The notes under the pieces were generated by a model, which did no database searches, was not told the DNA's origin, and saw nothing but the letters and a program-made list of their open reading frames with translations. Position numbers and translations under genes: made by a program. From Megamerina dolium (lineage: Eukaryota > Arthropoda > Insecta > Diptera > Megamerinidae), in NCBI GenBank assembly GCA_963854835.1, contig OY978525.1:62501355-62565354 (forward strand): a stretch of DNA of 64,000 nucleotides, given 5' to 3'. Numbering within the stretch: position 1 is the first letter of the stretch; every line of letters begins with the position of its first letter. Shown here piece after piece: positions 22,111-33,878 of this stretch.

Positions 22111-23885
22111 TGGTTTAACAAATGGCTATTACAGTATCAAGACCATAAACACTATTCACATTTTCAGCCTTGCGTTGGCTTGCGTTTTCGCTTTTATCGA
22201 AGAAAAACTGTAAAATATGGCGTATTTTCTCTTTACTGGTGTCCATCTTTGACGCATGCTAAACCAATACTGAGTCAAGCAATCACAAAACTGCCTAAAA
22301 ACTTTATTTAGTACGAAATCCTATCTTTCTAAAGCCATCTAGCGTAACCCGATACAACGCGAGATACAGATTACCAAAGCCATCTGCTGGAAAAGTAGTG
22401 GATTTCCTTTTACTACACCTAATATATGCAAGTATATTGAAGAAAATGGTTTGCTATTTTCGATTATTACGCAGTAAAAGAATAATTTTCACACAGTTTC
22501 GATCAACGTACCACAAACCTCAAAACGCAATTTTTTTTATTCGGGGTTGAACAATCAAGCGTTTTGTTCCATAGTACCTCCTTTGTAGATTGATAAACGC
22601 ATTTAAAGCAGATCGTACATTCCGTGCCGTTGGAAAATAAAGTATTTATTCTGAGAGTTTCATTTCAGACACCACATCATTAAGAGTCATTGATCATGTA
22701 AATCACCTTCACTCATTTCTAACATTGATTGCTTTTTTTAACTTAACTTTCATATTCATTATGTGTACAATAAGGTAGCCAACCTCTGAAATAAGAGATT
22801 ACACAAAAAACCACTAGATATGAAATTTTAAACTAATCGGATAAGATTTGAAGGTTGGAACTTAGTCCGAAGTTCGAAAAATTAGTATTTTTCTAAAGTA
22901 AAATCATGTTATGTACACAAAAAAATTAGTTACGACTTAATTTTTGTTGTTTTCGAAACAACATTGTGATCCACGCGCTAGACCTTTACGTTTTCAGAAC
23001 TCTATTGATAGTCAAAATAGTGAGATAAAGACCGATTTTAAAGTATTTTAAAAGTCAAAATTATATAAAATTAAATGCCACTTTGCTTAAGTATTTCGTA
23101 ACATTAACTGTTTAAAATTTATGACAAGCAATTTAAGTTTAGTAACTCGTGATATCAAAGTTGGCGTTATACGAAAAATTCTGCTTCCTCGGTTGTGGGT
23201 AATCGCAAGCTAGTGATAGTTGTAATATTTGACAGTTTTTTTTTCTCAAAAATTAATGAATATCAGTCTTATTGAAAATATGAAGGTAAAGAGAATTAAT
23301 TAAATTATCGGAAACACAATTAAAATTAAATGTAAGTGAATTTCAACAAGAAACAATCAACCACCGTTTTTACGACATAAAAAGTATATGTGCTCATGCG
23401 CAACAAAATTTTCTATTAGCGTATTTGTTTTTGCTTTTTCTCTAGTTTCTTGCATATACATAGATTATATACGAGTATAGGCAGCCATCGATTGGAATGA
23501 GGCTATCAGCCTCCTTCGAATTTGTTTGAGATTTAGAATAAAAACCCTTTAAATAACACAAGTGTTTGTGGGCATGCTTTTCCGGCCGTGATGCTGACAA
23601 ATTTAGCTACAAAAACAAACGAAACTAACCTACGTGTATTCTTTTCCACATATATAAATTAGAGCTGGCAAAATTTTTTGACACGATGCAATGCGTATAT
23701 TTACCGAGAAACAATGGGTCTAAAATTAAATTTACCCTCCGAATTTAGAGAAATAACTATTTCGATCTATATAAAAATAGTTTTTAAAAATTGTTTGTAT
23801 GGCCAAACGTATTTACTTGCGGAAATGCGCGGGCTCAACATTTATTTTTATCTTGGAAAAATATACAATACTTACAATTTATATT
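22111..23885. other. Unassigned intron DNA
   Basis: No coding frame recognised. The stretch TTTCCTTTTACTACACCTAA near 22394-22413 also occurs at 39190-39209 next to a mariner relic, so a mariner end may be buried here. The rest is AT-rich. Confidence 0.4.
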
Positions 23886-24221
23886 AAAAAATAAAAATAA
23901 ATATGTGGCACTTAAAGCCCCAAAGGGCTCATTGGCCGAACTTCTCTTCCATTACTGTTGTGCGTCTTAAATTTGGACAGTATTAGAAGGGACCTACTTA
24001 TTTTAGCCGGTTCCGAACGGCAGAATACTTGTGACATCACTTTTTCTGAGCTTTGTCACAGAGTTCTTTTTAGAAGCTTTTTCATGGCAAGTTGTTACTG
24101 TGGTGGGTACCGTTCGAAAGAAAAATCTTATCGATATTAAATTTGTTATGCATCAGCCGGGTATTGAACCACGACCTACAGATCAGAAGGTGAACACACT
24201 AACCACTGAGCTACGGCACCC
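23886..24221 (-). mobile_element. tRNA-derived SINE
   Basis: Read on the minus strand, a tRNA-like head starts near 24221 (GTGCCGTAGCTCAGTGG) with an A box TAGCTCAGTGG (24203-24213) and a B box GGTTCAATACC (24160-24170), spaced as in tRNA genes. A ~230-bp body follows, with CTCTGTGACAAAGCTCAGAA and TGCCGTTCGGAACCGGCTAA. It ends with AAGTGCCACATAT and an A/T-rich tail. The head would give RNA polymerase III transcription; movement would need a LINE partner. Body copies without head lie at 61068-61312 and 63346-63445. Confidence 0.8.
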
Positions 24222-24429
24222 ACAATTTATATTAGTTTTAGTTTTAGCTATACGATATGTACAGTTTTTTTTGCCATACAAATTCGAATTAGCCTATGAC
24301 ATCGCAGTGTTGAAAATAATGCAATGTATAATTCGATCAATAAATCGTCGAATTATACATTTTTTCCCCTTACTATGCTTTAAATATTCCCGCTAGGTTT
24401 ATTCCCTAGCTCCCTTTCTTGGCAAATGA

Positions 24430-24540
24430 AATAATATTCAATTCCGAAAGTGATCGTGCAAACATTGATAGATTATCAGAGGGATAAGTTAAAGAGTGAT
24501 TGAAAATAGAAGTATTAATTAAATAAATTTTTGTCGTATA
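24430..24540 (+). repeat. Left part of the 5' LTR of Gypsy copy B
   Basis: Matches the plus-oriented Gypsy LTR in order: CAATTCCGAAAGTGATCGTG, CAAACATTGATAG, AGAGG, and AATTAAATAAATTTTTGTCG, with an internal deletion. The LTR resumes at 29101 after the nested RTE and mariner insertions. Confidence 0.65.
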
Positions 24541-24542
24541 TA

Positions 24543-25845
24543 AAGGGTTATCCATTTTGCGGTTTCAAAAGTAAATGTAAATAAAACACATATAAAATAT
24601 TTTTTATCATGATATTTCTTTTTTATTATAAAGTTTGAACGTTGACATTATGTGTGAAGTACTACATCATTTAAATGACCACCACGCGAATTGTTGCAAG
24701 CATCGATTCTTTTGAGGTAATTTTCGACCACTTTTTGACACATATTGGGCGGTATCTCAGCCATAACGTGACGAATGTTGGTTTTTAGGTGCTCAAGAGT
24801 TAAAGGTTTATCTGCATAAACACGGTCTTTCGCGTAGCCCCACAAAAAAAGTCAAGCGGTGTCAAATCGCATGATCTTGGTGGCCACTTGATATCGCCAC
24901 GACGAGAAATTACGCGGCCAGAAAATTTCTCTTGCAATAAAGCCATATTCGCTCGAGTTGTGTGGCATGTGGCACCGTCTTGTTGAAACCACATATTCTC
25001 TAAGTCGTATTCTTCAATAGCAGGTAAAAAAAAGTCGGTTATCATATGACCATAACGCTCCGAATTGACGGTGACAGTCGTTCCATCGTCGTTTTCGAAG
25101 AAGTAAGGTCCAATCACACCTCCGAACCAAAGAGCGCACCAAGCAGTGACTTTTTGTGGATGTAGTGGCCTCTCTTCAATTACTTGGGGATTCTCAGAAC
25201 CCCAAATACGACAATTTTGTTTGTTAACATACCCACCGAGTGAGAAATGTGCTTCGTCGCTGAAGAACATTTTGTTCGAAAAATCGCCGTCCACCGCCTT
25301 TTGTTCAGGCACCCATTCGAAGTATCTACGACGTTGTGAATGGTCAGCTGGCTTCAGTTGTTCTGTGAGCTGGATTTTATATGGATGTAGGTGTAGATCC
25401 AAATGCAAAATACGCCATAATGTGCCGTAAGACAGTCCTAATTCCTGAGAACGACGAGAAATCGACACATTCGGGTCTTCGGCAACACTTTCACTTACAG
25501 CAGCGATATTTTCGGTGGTACGAGCGAAACGATGATGCACAGGCCTTACAATATCTGTAACCGATCCAGTCTCTTCATATTTCTTCACAATTTGCCAATT
25601 GCTTGCGTAGTTGGACGATTATGTAAACCATAATCTCCTCTTAAAGCACGATATGTGGCTGTGGCAGAATCACCATTTTTGTAGTAGGCTTTTACAATTT
25701 TAATGCGTTGTGCGATATTTAAGCGATCCATTTTCGCAAATGTCAGACTTTGAACTGAAAAAGAAAGAAATTGTTTTAACAACTCAGTTTGACAGATGTC
25801 GAATTCTAGCCCTATACTTTTGAAACCGCGAAATGGATAACCCTT
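24543..25845 (-). mobile_element. Tc1/mariner element with DD41D spacing (rosa-like)
   Basis: About 1.3 kb with ~28-bp terminal inverted repeats (AAGGGTTATCCATTTTGCGG at the left; its complement, with one change, at the right) and TA on both sides (24541-24542, 25846-25847). It sits exactly between the target duplication of the RTE and the RTE 3' tail, so it landed after the RTE. A deleted relative is at 37262-37670. Confidence 0.85.
24648..25731 (-). pseudogene. DD41D mariner transposase, two frameshifts
   Basis: Likely start is the Met at 25731 (MDRLNIAQRIKIV). A helix-turn-helix region follows, then the DDE/D core: first Asp in FFSDEAHFSLGG, second in FQQDGATCH, third in LTPLDFF. I count 41 residues between the second and third Asp, the DD41D spacing of the rosa family (Tc1/mariner), first reported from a Ceratitis fruit fly. 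Frames break near 25586 and near 24840; the tail after the second break reads KDRVYADKPLTLEHLKTNIR to a stop at 24648. One-base lesions suggest fairly recent loss. It would cut and paste the element at TA. Confidence 0.82.
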
Positions 25846-25847
25846 TA

Positions 25848-28800
25848 CTTACTTACTTATGTGGCCATAACAACCGAATATCGATTTAGGCCGAAAATAA
25901 CATGATTCGCCATCCAGCTCTGTTCTTCGCTAGCTGGCGCCAGTTAGAAATTCCAAGCGCCGTCAGGTTCTCCAGTACTTGGTCTTTCCACCGGAGGTTT
26001 GGTCTTCCTCTTCTGCGTCGTCCTCCAGCTGGAGCGTGTTCTTCCATTCGCTCGACATGACCTAGCCAGCGCAGCCGCTGGATTTTGATGCGCTTTACTA
26101 TGTCAATATCGGCATACAGCTCGTACAGCTCATGGTTGTACCTTATTCGGTACTCGCCACCAACGCAAATAGGTCCAAAGATCTTGCGTAGGACTTTTCT
26201 CTCGAAAACTACAAGCATTCGCTCATCCGAGGTGGAAATTGTCCAGGCTTCAGCGCCATATGTTAGGACGGGCATGATGAGAGACTTGTAGAGTGTAGTT
26301 TTCGTTCTTCGAGAGAGGGCTCGACTTCTCAATTGCTTACTCAGCCCAAAGTAACACCTGTTAGCAAGAGTTATCCTACGCATGATCTCCAAGCTGACGT
26401 CATTACTGCTGTTAATGCTGGTTCCAAGATAGAGAACTTACTTACTACTTCAAAAGCGTAGTTGTCAACAGTGACGTGCTGTCCAAGACGCTGGGACTCT
26501 GTTTGTTGACACTAGATACTCTGAGAATGCTGCACTGTATCGTCGGTATACGCTAACAGCATGACACTTTTGTTGAAGATAGTGCCATTATGCCGTAGAT
26601 CAGCAGCTCGTATTATTTTCTCCATGATAAAATTGAAGAAGTCGCACGATAACGAATCACCTTGTCTGAAACCCCGTTCGGTATTAAACGGTGCGGAGAG
26701 GTCCTTCCCACAACGGGAGTTATGCAGTGTCATTCTACAAAGTCGAATGCGAATGCTTTGCGGGAATACCGAACTCAGACATTGTTGCGTAGAGGTAATC
26801 ATTCACCGGACTGTCGAAAGCGGCTTTATAATCAACAAATAGGTGGTGTGTCTCGATCTGTTTTTCTTGGGTCTTCTCCAGGATTTGGCGCAATGTGATA
26901 ATCTGGTCGATGGTGGATTTACCAGGTCTGAAGCCACACTGATAAGGTCCAATCAGGTTGCTGAGCATAGGCTTCAACCTTTCACACAGTACGCTCGATA
27001 GAACCTTGTATGCGATGCTCAGGAGACTTGTTCCACGGTAGTTGGCGCAAATTGTGGGGTCTCCTTTTTTATGTACAGGACAGAGAACAATGAGCCTCCA
27101 ATCATCAGGCATGCTTTCATCCGACCATATTCTGCTTATGAGCTAGTGCATGCGGGTGAGCAGCTCATCGCCTCCGGTGTTAAACAACTCGGTAGGCAGG
27201 CCATCAGCACCTGCAGCTTTGTTGTTCTTCAGCCTTAAAATGGCCGTTTCAACCTCGTCATAGTCGGGTGGTGGAATATCAACACCATCATCTGCAATTG
27301 GGGTTACCGGGCAATCTCCTCCACTGGCGAAATTGTTCGTAGCATCGCCATTCAGTAACGTGGAGAAGTGTTCCCTCCATAGGCTCACTACACTTTGGAC
27401 ATCTGTAACCAGATTCCCATTTCCATCACGACAAGAAGAGGCTCCGGGATTTAAACCTCCACTCAGGCGCTTGATATTTTCGAAGAATTGTCGAGTCTCA
27501 TTCTTGTCGGTACACATCTCTATCTCCTCACACTCGCGTCTTTCCAACTCCCTCTTCTTGCGCCTGAAAAGACATCTCTCTACACTCCTTTTCTCTCTGT
27601 ACCGCTCCTTAACAGCTCGCGTTGCGCCTGCACGCAAGGTTTTTCTATAGGCGGCGTCTTTCTCTGTGGTAGCGTCGCGACACTCCTGATCATACCACTC
27701 ATTCCTCAGAGGCCGGTAATAACCGATTACCTCCTCGGCAGCAGTAGTCATGGAGTGGGATATATGTGTGCACCGAGCGCATGTATCATCAAGTTGGGGA
27801 GTGTTCTGCATAAGCAGATCCGATAGTCGAGTGGAAAATGCATCTGCTGTCTCTGGTGATCGCAGCTTACTGAAGTCGAGCTTTCTCTGTGTGGGACTTC
27901 TCTTGTTATTTGCAACACATAAGCGTGTGCGCACCTTAGCTGCAACAAAGTAGTGATTCGAGTCGATGTTGGCCCCACGGATCGATTTCATGTCCATCAC
28001 ACTGGAAGCATGCCTTCCGTCAATCACCACATGATCAATTTGGTTTCTTGTACGTTGATCTGGAGACAGCCATGTCGCTTTGTGGATGTCGAGATGCTGG
28101 AATCTGGTACCTCCAATTACCATGTTTCGTGCTGCGGCGAAGTCGATCAGCCTCATTCCGTTATCGGAGGTGTTCTCGTGGAGGCTGAATTTTCCGACAG
28201 TTGGACCAAAGGTACCTTCCTTGCCCACTCTGGCATTAAAGTCGCCAAGCACGATTTTGATATCGTGGCGGGGGCAGCGGTCATAAACTTCTTCGAGGCG
28301 CTGAAAGAAGCTCTCCTTGGTCACATTGTCCTTCTCATCCATCGGGGCGTGGGCACATATGTCTGATATTGGAGAATTTTGCCTTGATGCGGATTGTGGC
28401 CAGCCGTTCGTTCACAGGCGTGAACTGTGAGACAAGATGTCGTAGTCTCTTGCTGACCAAAAATCCACATCCTAATTCGAGCCTTTCACATTGGCAACTG
28501 TAGTAGATGTCACAGGACGCTCTTTTAGAGCAGCCCTGTCCTGTCCATCGCATTTCCTGGAGAGCGATGTATTTTTCGTATTTTTCGAGAACATCAACCA
28601 GCTGGATAGAGGCACCCTCCCTATAAAGGGACCGGACATTCCAGGTGCATATCCGTAAATCATTGTCATTTTTTCGTTTGCGGGGGTCATCAACAAAAGC
28701 GGTAGTCCTTATCCGAGGCATATTTGTTTTTTTCATTGGGGGGGTTTTTTATGTGGCGGGTCCCAAACCCAACGCACAACCTCTAACCGAGGAGATTTTC

Positions 28801-29088
28801 GCCACTCACTTCAGCCGCCTCCCAGCGGGTGCCAGGAAGACGTTGCCTGGTGGTCGCCACATGGAGGGCCCCCATTAATAATAATGGAAGCGCCATCACA
28901 GAGTAAGCACAGCAAGCTATATGACTACCCCTCATTAACAAATAAAGGTATCATCACATAGCGCTCAGATCAAACTACATGACAGCCAGTGAGTTGACTT
29001 GCGATGAGTTCAACAAGGATTGCGCTAGCCCCACCCGGTTGAGGCAGCTAGACACGTTACCTTGCGAAAACACCACCAGACCACCATA
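25848..29088 (-). mobile_element. RTE-clade LINE, near full length, defective
   Basis: Minus strand. The 3' end is a short tandem tail (CTTACTTACTTA on the plus strand), typical of RTE; the 5'UTR runs to about 29088 (GGTCTGGTGGTGTTTTCGC in sense). A 12-bp duplication TTTTGTCGTATA lies at 24529-24540 and 29089-29100, now separated on one side by the mariner. The element landed inside the 5' LTR of Gypsy B. Fragments of the same family lie at 34409, 56040, 58008, 61866 and 63563. Confidence 0.87.
25886..28736 (-). pseudogene. RTE endonuclease-reverse transcriptase, broken
   Basis: Endonuclease: 28736-28335 (LRICTWNVRSLYREG, LQEMRWTGQG), then a frameshift near 28340-28370 and 28342-27143 (IVLGDFNARVGKEG, NGMRLIDFAAARNMVIGG, NQIDHVVIDGRH, DSNHYFV). 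One in-frame TAG at 27143-27145 precedes RT: 27112-26735 (CANYRGTSLLSIAYKVLS, QCGFRPGKSTIDQI, FVDYKAAFD), a frame change, and 26802-26512 (RGFRQGDSLSCDFF and the active site as AYTDD instead of the usual YADD). A deletion near 26400-26510 leads to the C-terminal part 26392-25886 ([31 protein letters not shown]). Family assignment is strong; the gene is dead. Confidence 0.85.
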
Positions 29089-29229
29089 TTTTGTCGTATA
29101 TAGTTAGCATAAAATAAGTGCAATTCTTATTGACAGAATCCAGTGATCGCACAAGGTTGATTCGAATAGAATTAAACGTTCACAAAATAAAAACGTATCA
29201 ATTGGTGTCAGAAGTGGGATTCTGTTAAG

Positions 29230-30136
29230 ATCAGGTGCAAAAGCGGAACTACTGGTGAGGCTGAGGCAAGCCATGGAGGCTAAGGGTATTAATGTAGAAG
29301 AACATGAGTTCTTTAACGAAGTTGAGATACATGCAGCTGTGTACATTGAGGAAGAGAATCTATCATTCGAGTGATCAACTCATGCAATTTATGAATACCA
29401 TGATGCAATAGCTGAATTGCGTATCGAAATTCAAGAAGGATCGTTTCGCCATATTAGTGAATTGCAATGGAAATTCAAGGAAATGCATTTACTCAAGAAA
29501 ACGTTATTGGTGAGTCAGAAAAGAATTGACTTCAAAAAATGTCTGGGGCTTTTAACGAGAAAGTTGCAGAACTAAAAGATAATGTAAATGAAATTTCTGG
29601 TTATATCAATGAAAGTCACGGATCTGAAGGAACAAGTAGACGACTTGGAAGATAAGTTCGAGAAATTAGAGCACGAACTCAATCAACTAAAAATAAATGG
29701 ATAATCTACATCAGTTATTAGAGAATCAAGTACAATCAAACTAAAGCCGCCTACATTTGATGGAACCACGCCCTTACATATCTTCCAGCTCCAGTTTGAG
29801 ACAACAGCTTCAAAGAATCAATGGGGCAATAGTGATAAGACCGCTGTTATAATAGTGAAATTAAAAGCTAATGCGTCAGAAAATTTGCAATTGGTTTCAG
29901 ACAAAAATCGTGGTAGCTACCAATCATTGGTGGCCACACCCCAGCGTAAATATGGAAATGAATATAAGAGCCATTTCATCGAGTACGCCAACTAGGAAGA
30001 GAAACATGAGATCTGGTTGAAGTAGTATCTCAGGCAGTTGAGTCAATACATAAACAATACGAAAATAAACTTACTGGGAGGTGCTTCATTTACGGCAAAC
30101 CAAGACACATGGCGCGTTACTGCCGCCTACGATGAA
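29230..30136 (+). pseudogene. gag of Gypsy B, decayed
   Basis: Starts inside the SAP-like region (the first ~25 codons are lost), with AELLVRLRQAMEAKGINVEE recognisable; the coiled coil and capsid-like parts follow with many stops and deletions. The zinc knuckle at about 30082-30126 has its second Cys changed to Tyr (CFIYGKPRHMARYC), so metal binding is lost. Homologous to 4298-5638. Confidence 0.75.
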
Positions 30137-30267
30137 TGCGATGAAGATCGAATTCAAAAGAAAAGATAAAAGAAGGAGAATAAGGTGTACAGCGATCGCT
30201 CCACTAACATAAATTAATCAATGAACTAAATCGAGTCAGTTCAGCGGGGCTTGAACTGACTCCAAGA

Positions 30268-32633
30268 ATGGGTTGCCCCATCACTTACATTTCACAACTA
30301 CAGTGTGTGCCTAGCAGCTTGACTGTGAATGGACAACTGGACAATATGGAGTTCATGTTAATACATATTAATACTGGTGCATCACATTCTATAATCAAGA
30401 GCGATTTGGTAAAGAGGTTTAAGCCTGTACTAGAAATAAAATTGGGGACGGCAACGGATGAGGATGCACAAATTCTGGGTAAGATAAAGAAACGAATATC
30501 TATTGGAAATTTCACATGGGAACAGGAATTCAATGTGGCCGACATCATCGATGACGTAATAATTGGTGTTGATTTTATGATTGATAAAGAAGTAATTCAT
30601 AAAAACATCATACTTGGTAAGACGTTGGTGAAACCTAAATAAAATGAAATAGTTTCGGTGCGAATACTAAATCCAAATAAAACATCTACAGCTGTGAAGA
30701 AAAGAGTGGTGATTGGTCATTGCCAGGAAGTTACTGCCGTAGTAGTCTGCGAAGAGGGATTGTCGATGAAAAGTGGAGGAAGAAGAAAAAGATGGAAGAA
30801 AGGCCAGATGTGCTTACCAAAGAGCAAAAAGAAAAGGCCTTACAATTATTGGAGAAGTACAGTCGAATATTTTCATCAAATGGAAAAACTGCTTTATGAA
30901 CAACCATCGTTAAACATTACGTTAAGCACCGCGACAAGTTCCATTGGCCAAAAGAGATGAATTCATTATTGCTGATTACCTATATGCAGAAGAAAGGTGT
31001 TATTGAACCATCAGGGAGTCCATGGAGCTCACCAGTTGTGCTGGTAAAGAAGAAGATTGGAAGTACTCGATTCTGTGTGGTCAAAAGTTTGTGTTGCACA
31101 CAGATGCGAGTGGCTATGGAATAGGTGGTGTGCCCTGCCAGATCATAGATGGGCAAGAACAAGTGATAGCATACTATAGTGAAATTCTGTCAAAGCCAGA
31201 AAGAAACTACTGTGCCACTCGAAGATAGTTGATCGCAATACTGGAATCTGTAGAGTATTTACATATATACTCGTACGGTCAGTCATTTCATCTACGAACT
31301 GTGGGATACGTAATATCCACCACTACGCGGTGGATATTACAATTTAAAAACCCAGAAGGTCAATTGGCGCGCAGAATTGAGAATTGAACGAATGCAGAGT
31401 TGACTTTACAATAGAGCATCGTAAAGTATGATATCAAGGTAACGTGGGTGCACTATCTTTTCTTCCTTGTAAAGTGGAAATCATGAAGCACATTGTCGAT
31501 ATACGACTTACGAAAGTCTTGCGGGAAGAGTCATAGATCACCGAACGAGTGGAGGAAGATCAGTGGAACGACCCAGATCTAGTAAAGATTATCGAATACA
31601 ACGGGTAGGGTATACGTCTAGATTGGCAAGAAATGGCTAATGAAAGTTCAATAGCAAAGGCATACTGGGAGCAATGGCAAAGCCAGCACTTGAGAGATGG
31701 ATGTCTATTCCGAGCATGGGAAAGCGAAGATGAAAAAAAACAACCAATGATCTTCTAGTAGCACCCAAGGAAAGAATAAATGAAGTGATAGCTGAGTATC
31801 ACAATATTTCTAGTGGAGGGCATTTGGACATCATAAAAGCGTCGAGAAAATAAGAAACCGATTTTATTAAGTTGGATGTCATGACCATGTCGCTGATTGG
31901 ATTCGGAAGTGTAAACAATGTTCAATGGCCAAAGGTCCCAATAAGAAAAGTCGAGGTAAGATGCACGAACACACAGTGGTGCTCCATTTGAACGAATTGC
32001 TATGGACATAGCTGTACCGTTTCCAACAAGCAACTCAGGGAACAAGTATGTTCTGGTGGTTATAGATTACATCAGCAAATGGCCTGAAGTATACCCCATT
32101 CCAAATCAAGAAGTACAGTTGCCGATGTGTTCGTCAACTGATGTATTTTTCGGTTTGGTGTAATGATAGAGTTACACTCAGACCAAGGCCGAAATTTCGA
32201 ATCAGTTGTATTCCAAGAGATGTGCCATATGTTGGGTATAAACAGAACTCGTACAACACCTTTGCATCCACAATGGGATGGCATGGTAGAACGATTTAAC
32301 CGTACCTTGGAGGAATATTTGAAAAAAGTCGTAGATAAATACCAGAGAGACTGAGATGTGCATATACCAATGTTCCTCATGGCATATGGATGCGCACAAC
32401 ATTATACGACTGCCACTATACCATCAATGGCAATTTTTGGAAACGAGTTAAGACTGCCAGCTGATTTTAAATTTGGAGTCGCAACACCAACGACATCAAT
32501 CGAAGGTAACTCTACTATACAACCAGGCATGTTGAATACTACTGTATTCAACATGCCTGGAATAATAGAGCTAAATTTAAAGTAGTGCACTTGGAGCGAC
32601 TTGCGCCATACCGGGGAGAAGTATAAAAACTTG
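30268..32633 (+). pseudogene. pol of Gypsy B, RT mostly deleted
   Basis: The protease opens at 30268 (MGCPITYISQLQCVP) but the active site reads INTGASHSII, with the catalytic Asp replaced by Asn. After RT entry ([10 protein letters not shown], near 31030) the sequence jumps at about 31075-31082 straight to RNase H ([11 protein letters not shown]), deleting nearly all of RT. Integrase pieces follow to 32360 (HSDQGRNFESV, DGMVERFNRTLEEYL). Near 32523-32560 a perfect 17-bp snapback has been created. It ends in the conserved APYRGEV-like C-terminus near 32625. Non-functional. Confidence 0.8.
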
Positions 32634-32664
32634 TTCGGGACGAACAAGGTTAAGAGGAGGGCAG

Positions 32665-32957
32665 TGTAAAGAGTACCGGCGGTCGGTTACTCATCACTAT
32701 TGTGACTGACACTATTGTGAATGACACGAATATTGGCAGCATCGAAACGAATGTCAACAAACATAAATAGGCGATAACCAGAACACACCAACGAGAAAGA
32801 AAGAAATGAATCTCGACTACGATAAAGGAAGATTCTGGAGTGTTGCCACACAGTATAAATAGGGCATTGTTTTCAAACGCAAATCAATCGAGTCCCGAAC
32901 GTGATTGCACAAACATCGATACAGTATCAGAGGCAAAAGTTGCAAGTACATTAATGT
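32665..32957 (+). repeat. 3' LTR of Gypsy B, truncated
   Basis: Begins TGTAAAGAG directly after the polypurine tract. Matches the first ~290 bp of the LTR (ATCACTATTGTGACTGACAC; AAATAGGCGATAACCAGAAC), then stops near 32957 at the junction with fragment C. Confidence 0.8.
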
Positions 32958-32969
32958 AATTACCATACA

Positions 32970-33878
32970 TCTACCCCAATAAAATCTTTTATTTATTTTC
33001 TCTACGGTTTTGTTGATTCCCAAATGCCACCCACTGGAGGCATTGTGATACTCAGCTATTACTTCATTTATTCTTGCCTTGGGTACCACTAGAAGATCAT
33101 TAGTGATATTTCTATCTTCACTTTCCCGTGTTCGGAATAAACATCTGTCTCTTAAGTGCAGGCTTTGCCACTGCGCCTGGTATGCTATTGGACTCTCATT
33201 AGCCATTTCTTGTCAATCTGGACATACGCCTTGCTCCTTGTATTGCATAAGCTTTACGAGATCTGGGTCGTTCCGCTGCTCTTCTTGCACTTGTTCGGTG
33301 GTCCATGACTTCTCCGGCAATATATTCGTAAGTCATATGTCGACAATGTGCTCCTTGCTTTCCACTTGAGAATAATGTTTACATTTTATTTTACAAGAAC
33401 GACGAGATAGAGCATATGCGTTGACTTGATGTCCTCCTTTACGATACTCGATAGTAAAATCATTACTCTGCAGCCTTTCAATCCAGTGCGCCAATTGTCA
33501 TTCTGGGTTTTTAAATTGTAATAATCACCTTAGCGCTGAGTAGTCATTTCGTAGATGAAATGACTGACCGTATAAGTATTTATGGAAATACTTTACACAT
33601 TCAAGTATTGCGAGCAACTCTCTTCGAGTGACACAGTAGTTTTTTTCTGGCTTCGACAGGACTTTACTCTAGTATGCTATTACTTTTTTTTGCCGATCTA
33701 TGATCTGAGAGAGCACACCACCTATTCCATAGCCACTGGCATCTGTGTCCAACACAATCTTTTGACCAGGTACTGAATACGCTAATACTGGTGCTGAACA
33801 GAGTCTTTCTTTCAGCTGTTCAAATGCTTTCTGTTGTTCCCACACAAATGGTTTGTTCTTTCCTGTTAACTCATGCAT
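32970..33878 (-). mobile_element. Gypsy fragment C (RNase H to integrase zinc domain)
   Basis: Minus strand, matches copy A 1600-2510 with indels: RNase H ([12 protein letters not shown] near 33730), the RNase H C-terminal part, and the start of the integrase zinc finger (SSGWHLGINKTVEKI, near 33020). Both ends are abrupt (33878 at the start of the RNase H linker; 32970 in integrase). It stands tail to tail with the truncated LTR of copy B. Stops and frameshifts throughout. Confidence 0.8.

Larger units (their letters stand above)
29101..32957 (+). mobile_element. Gypsy LTR retrotransposon, copy B, decayed
   Basis: Plus strand. The 5' LTR end is at 29101-29200 (left part at 24430-24540), the primer-binding site TGGTGTCAGAAGTGGG at 29203-29218, then gag, pol without most of RT, a polypurine tract and a 3' LTR from 32665, truncated near 32957. 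Same family as copy A, clearly older. Confidence 0.87.

Noticed and set aside
22394..22413. A second mariner based on a 20-base match to 39190-39209
   Set aside because: One short shared string without transposase or paired terminal repeats is not enough to call an element.
24150..24221. A tRNA gene on the minus strand
   Set aside because: A and B boxes are present, but the acceptor stem does not pair and the sequence runs on into a repeated 230-bp body found elsewhere; it is a SINE head.
25146..25430. Plus-strand ORFs opposite the transposases and pol genes (for example 25146-25430, 27333-27826, 1328-1720)
   Set aside because: They are antisense shadows of recognised minus-strand genes.
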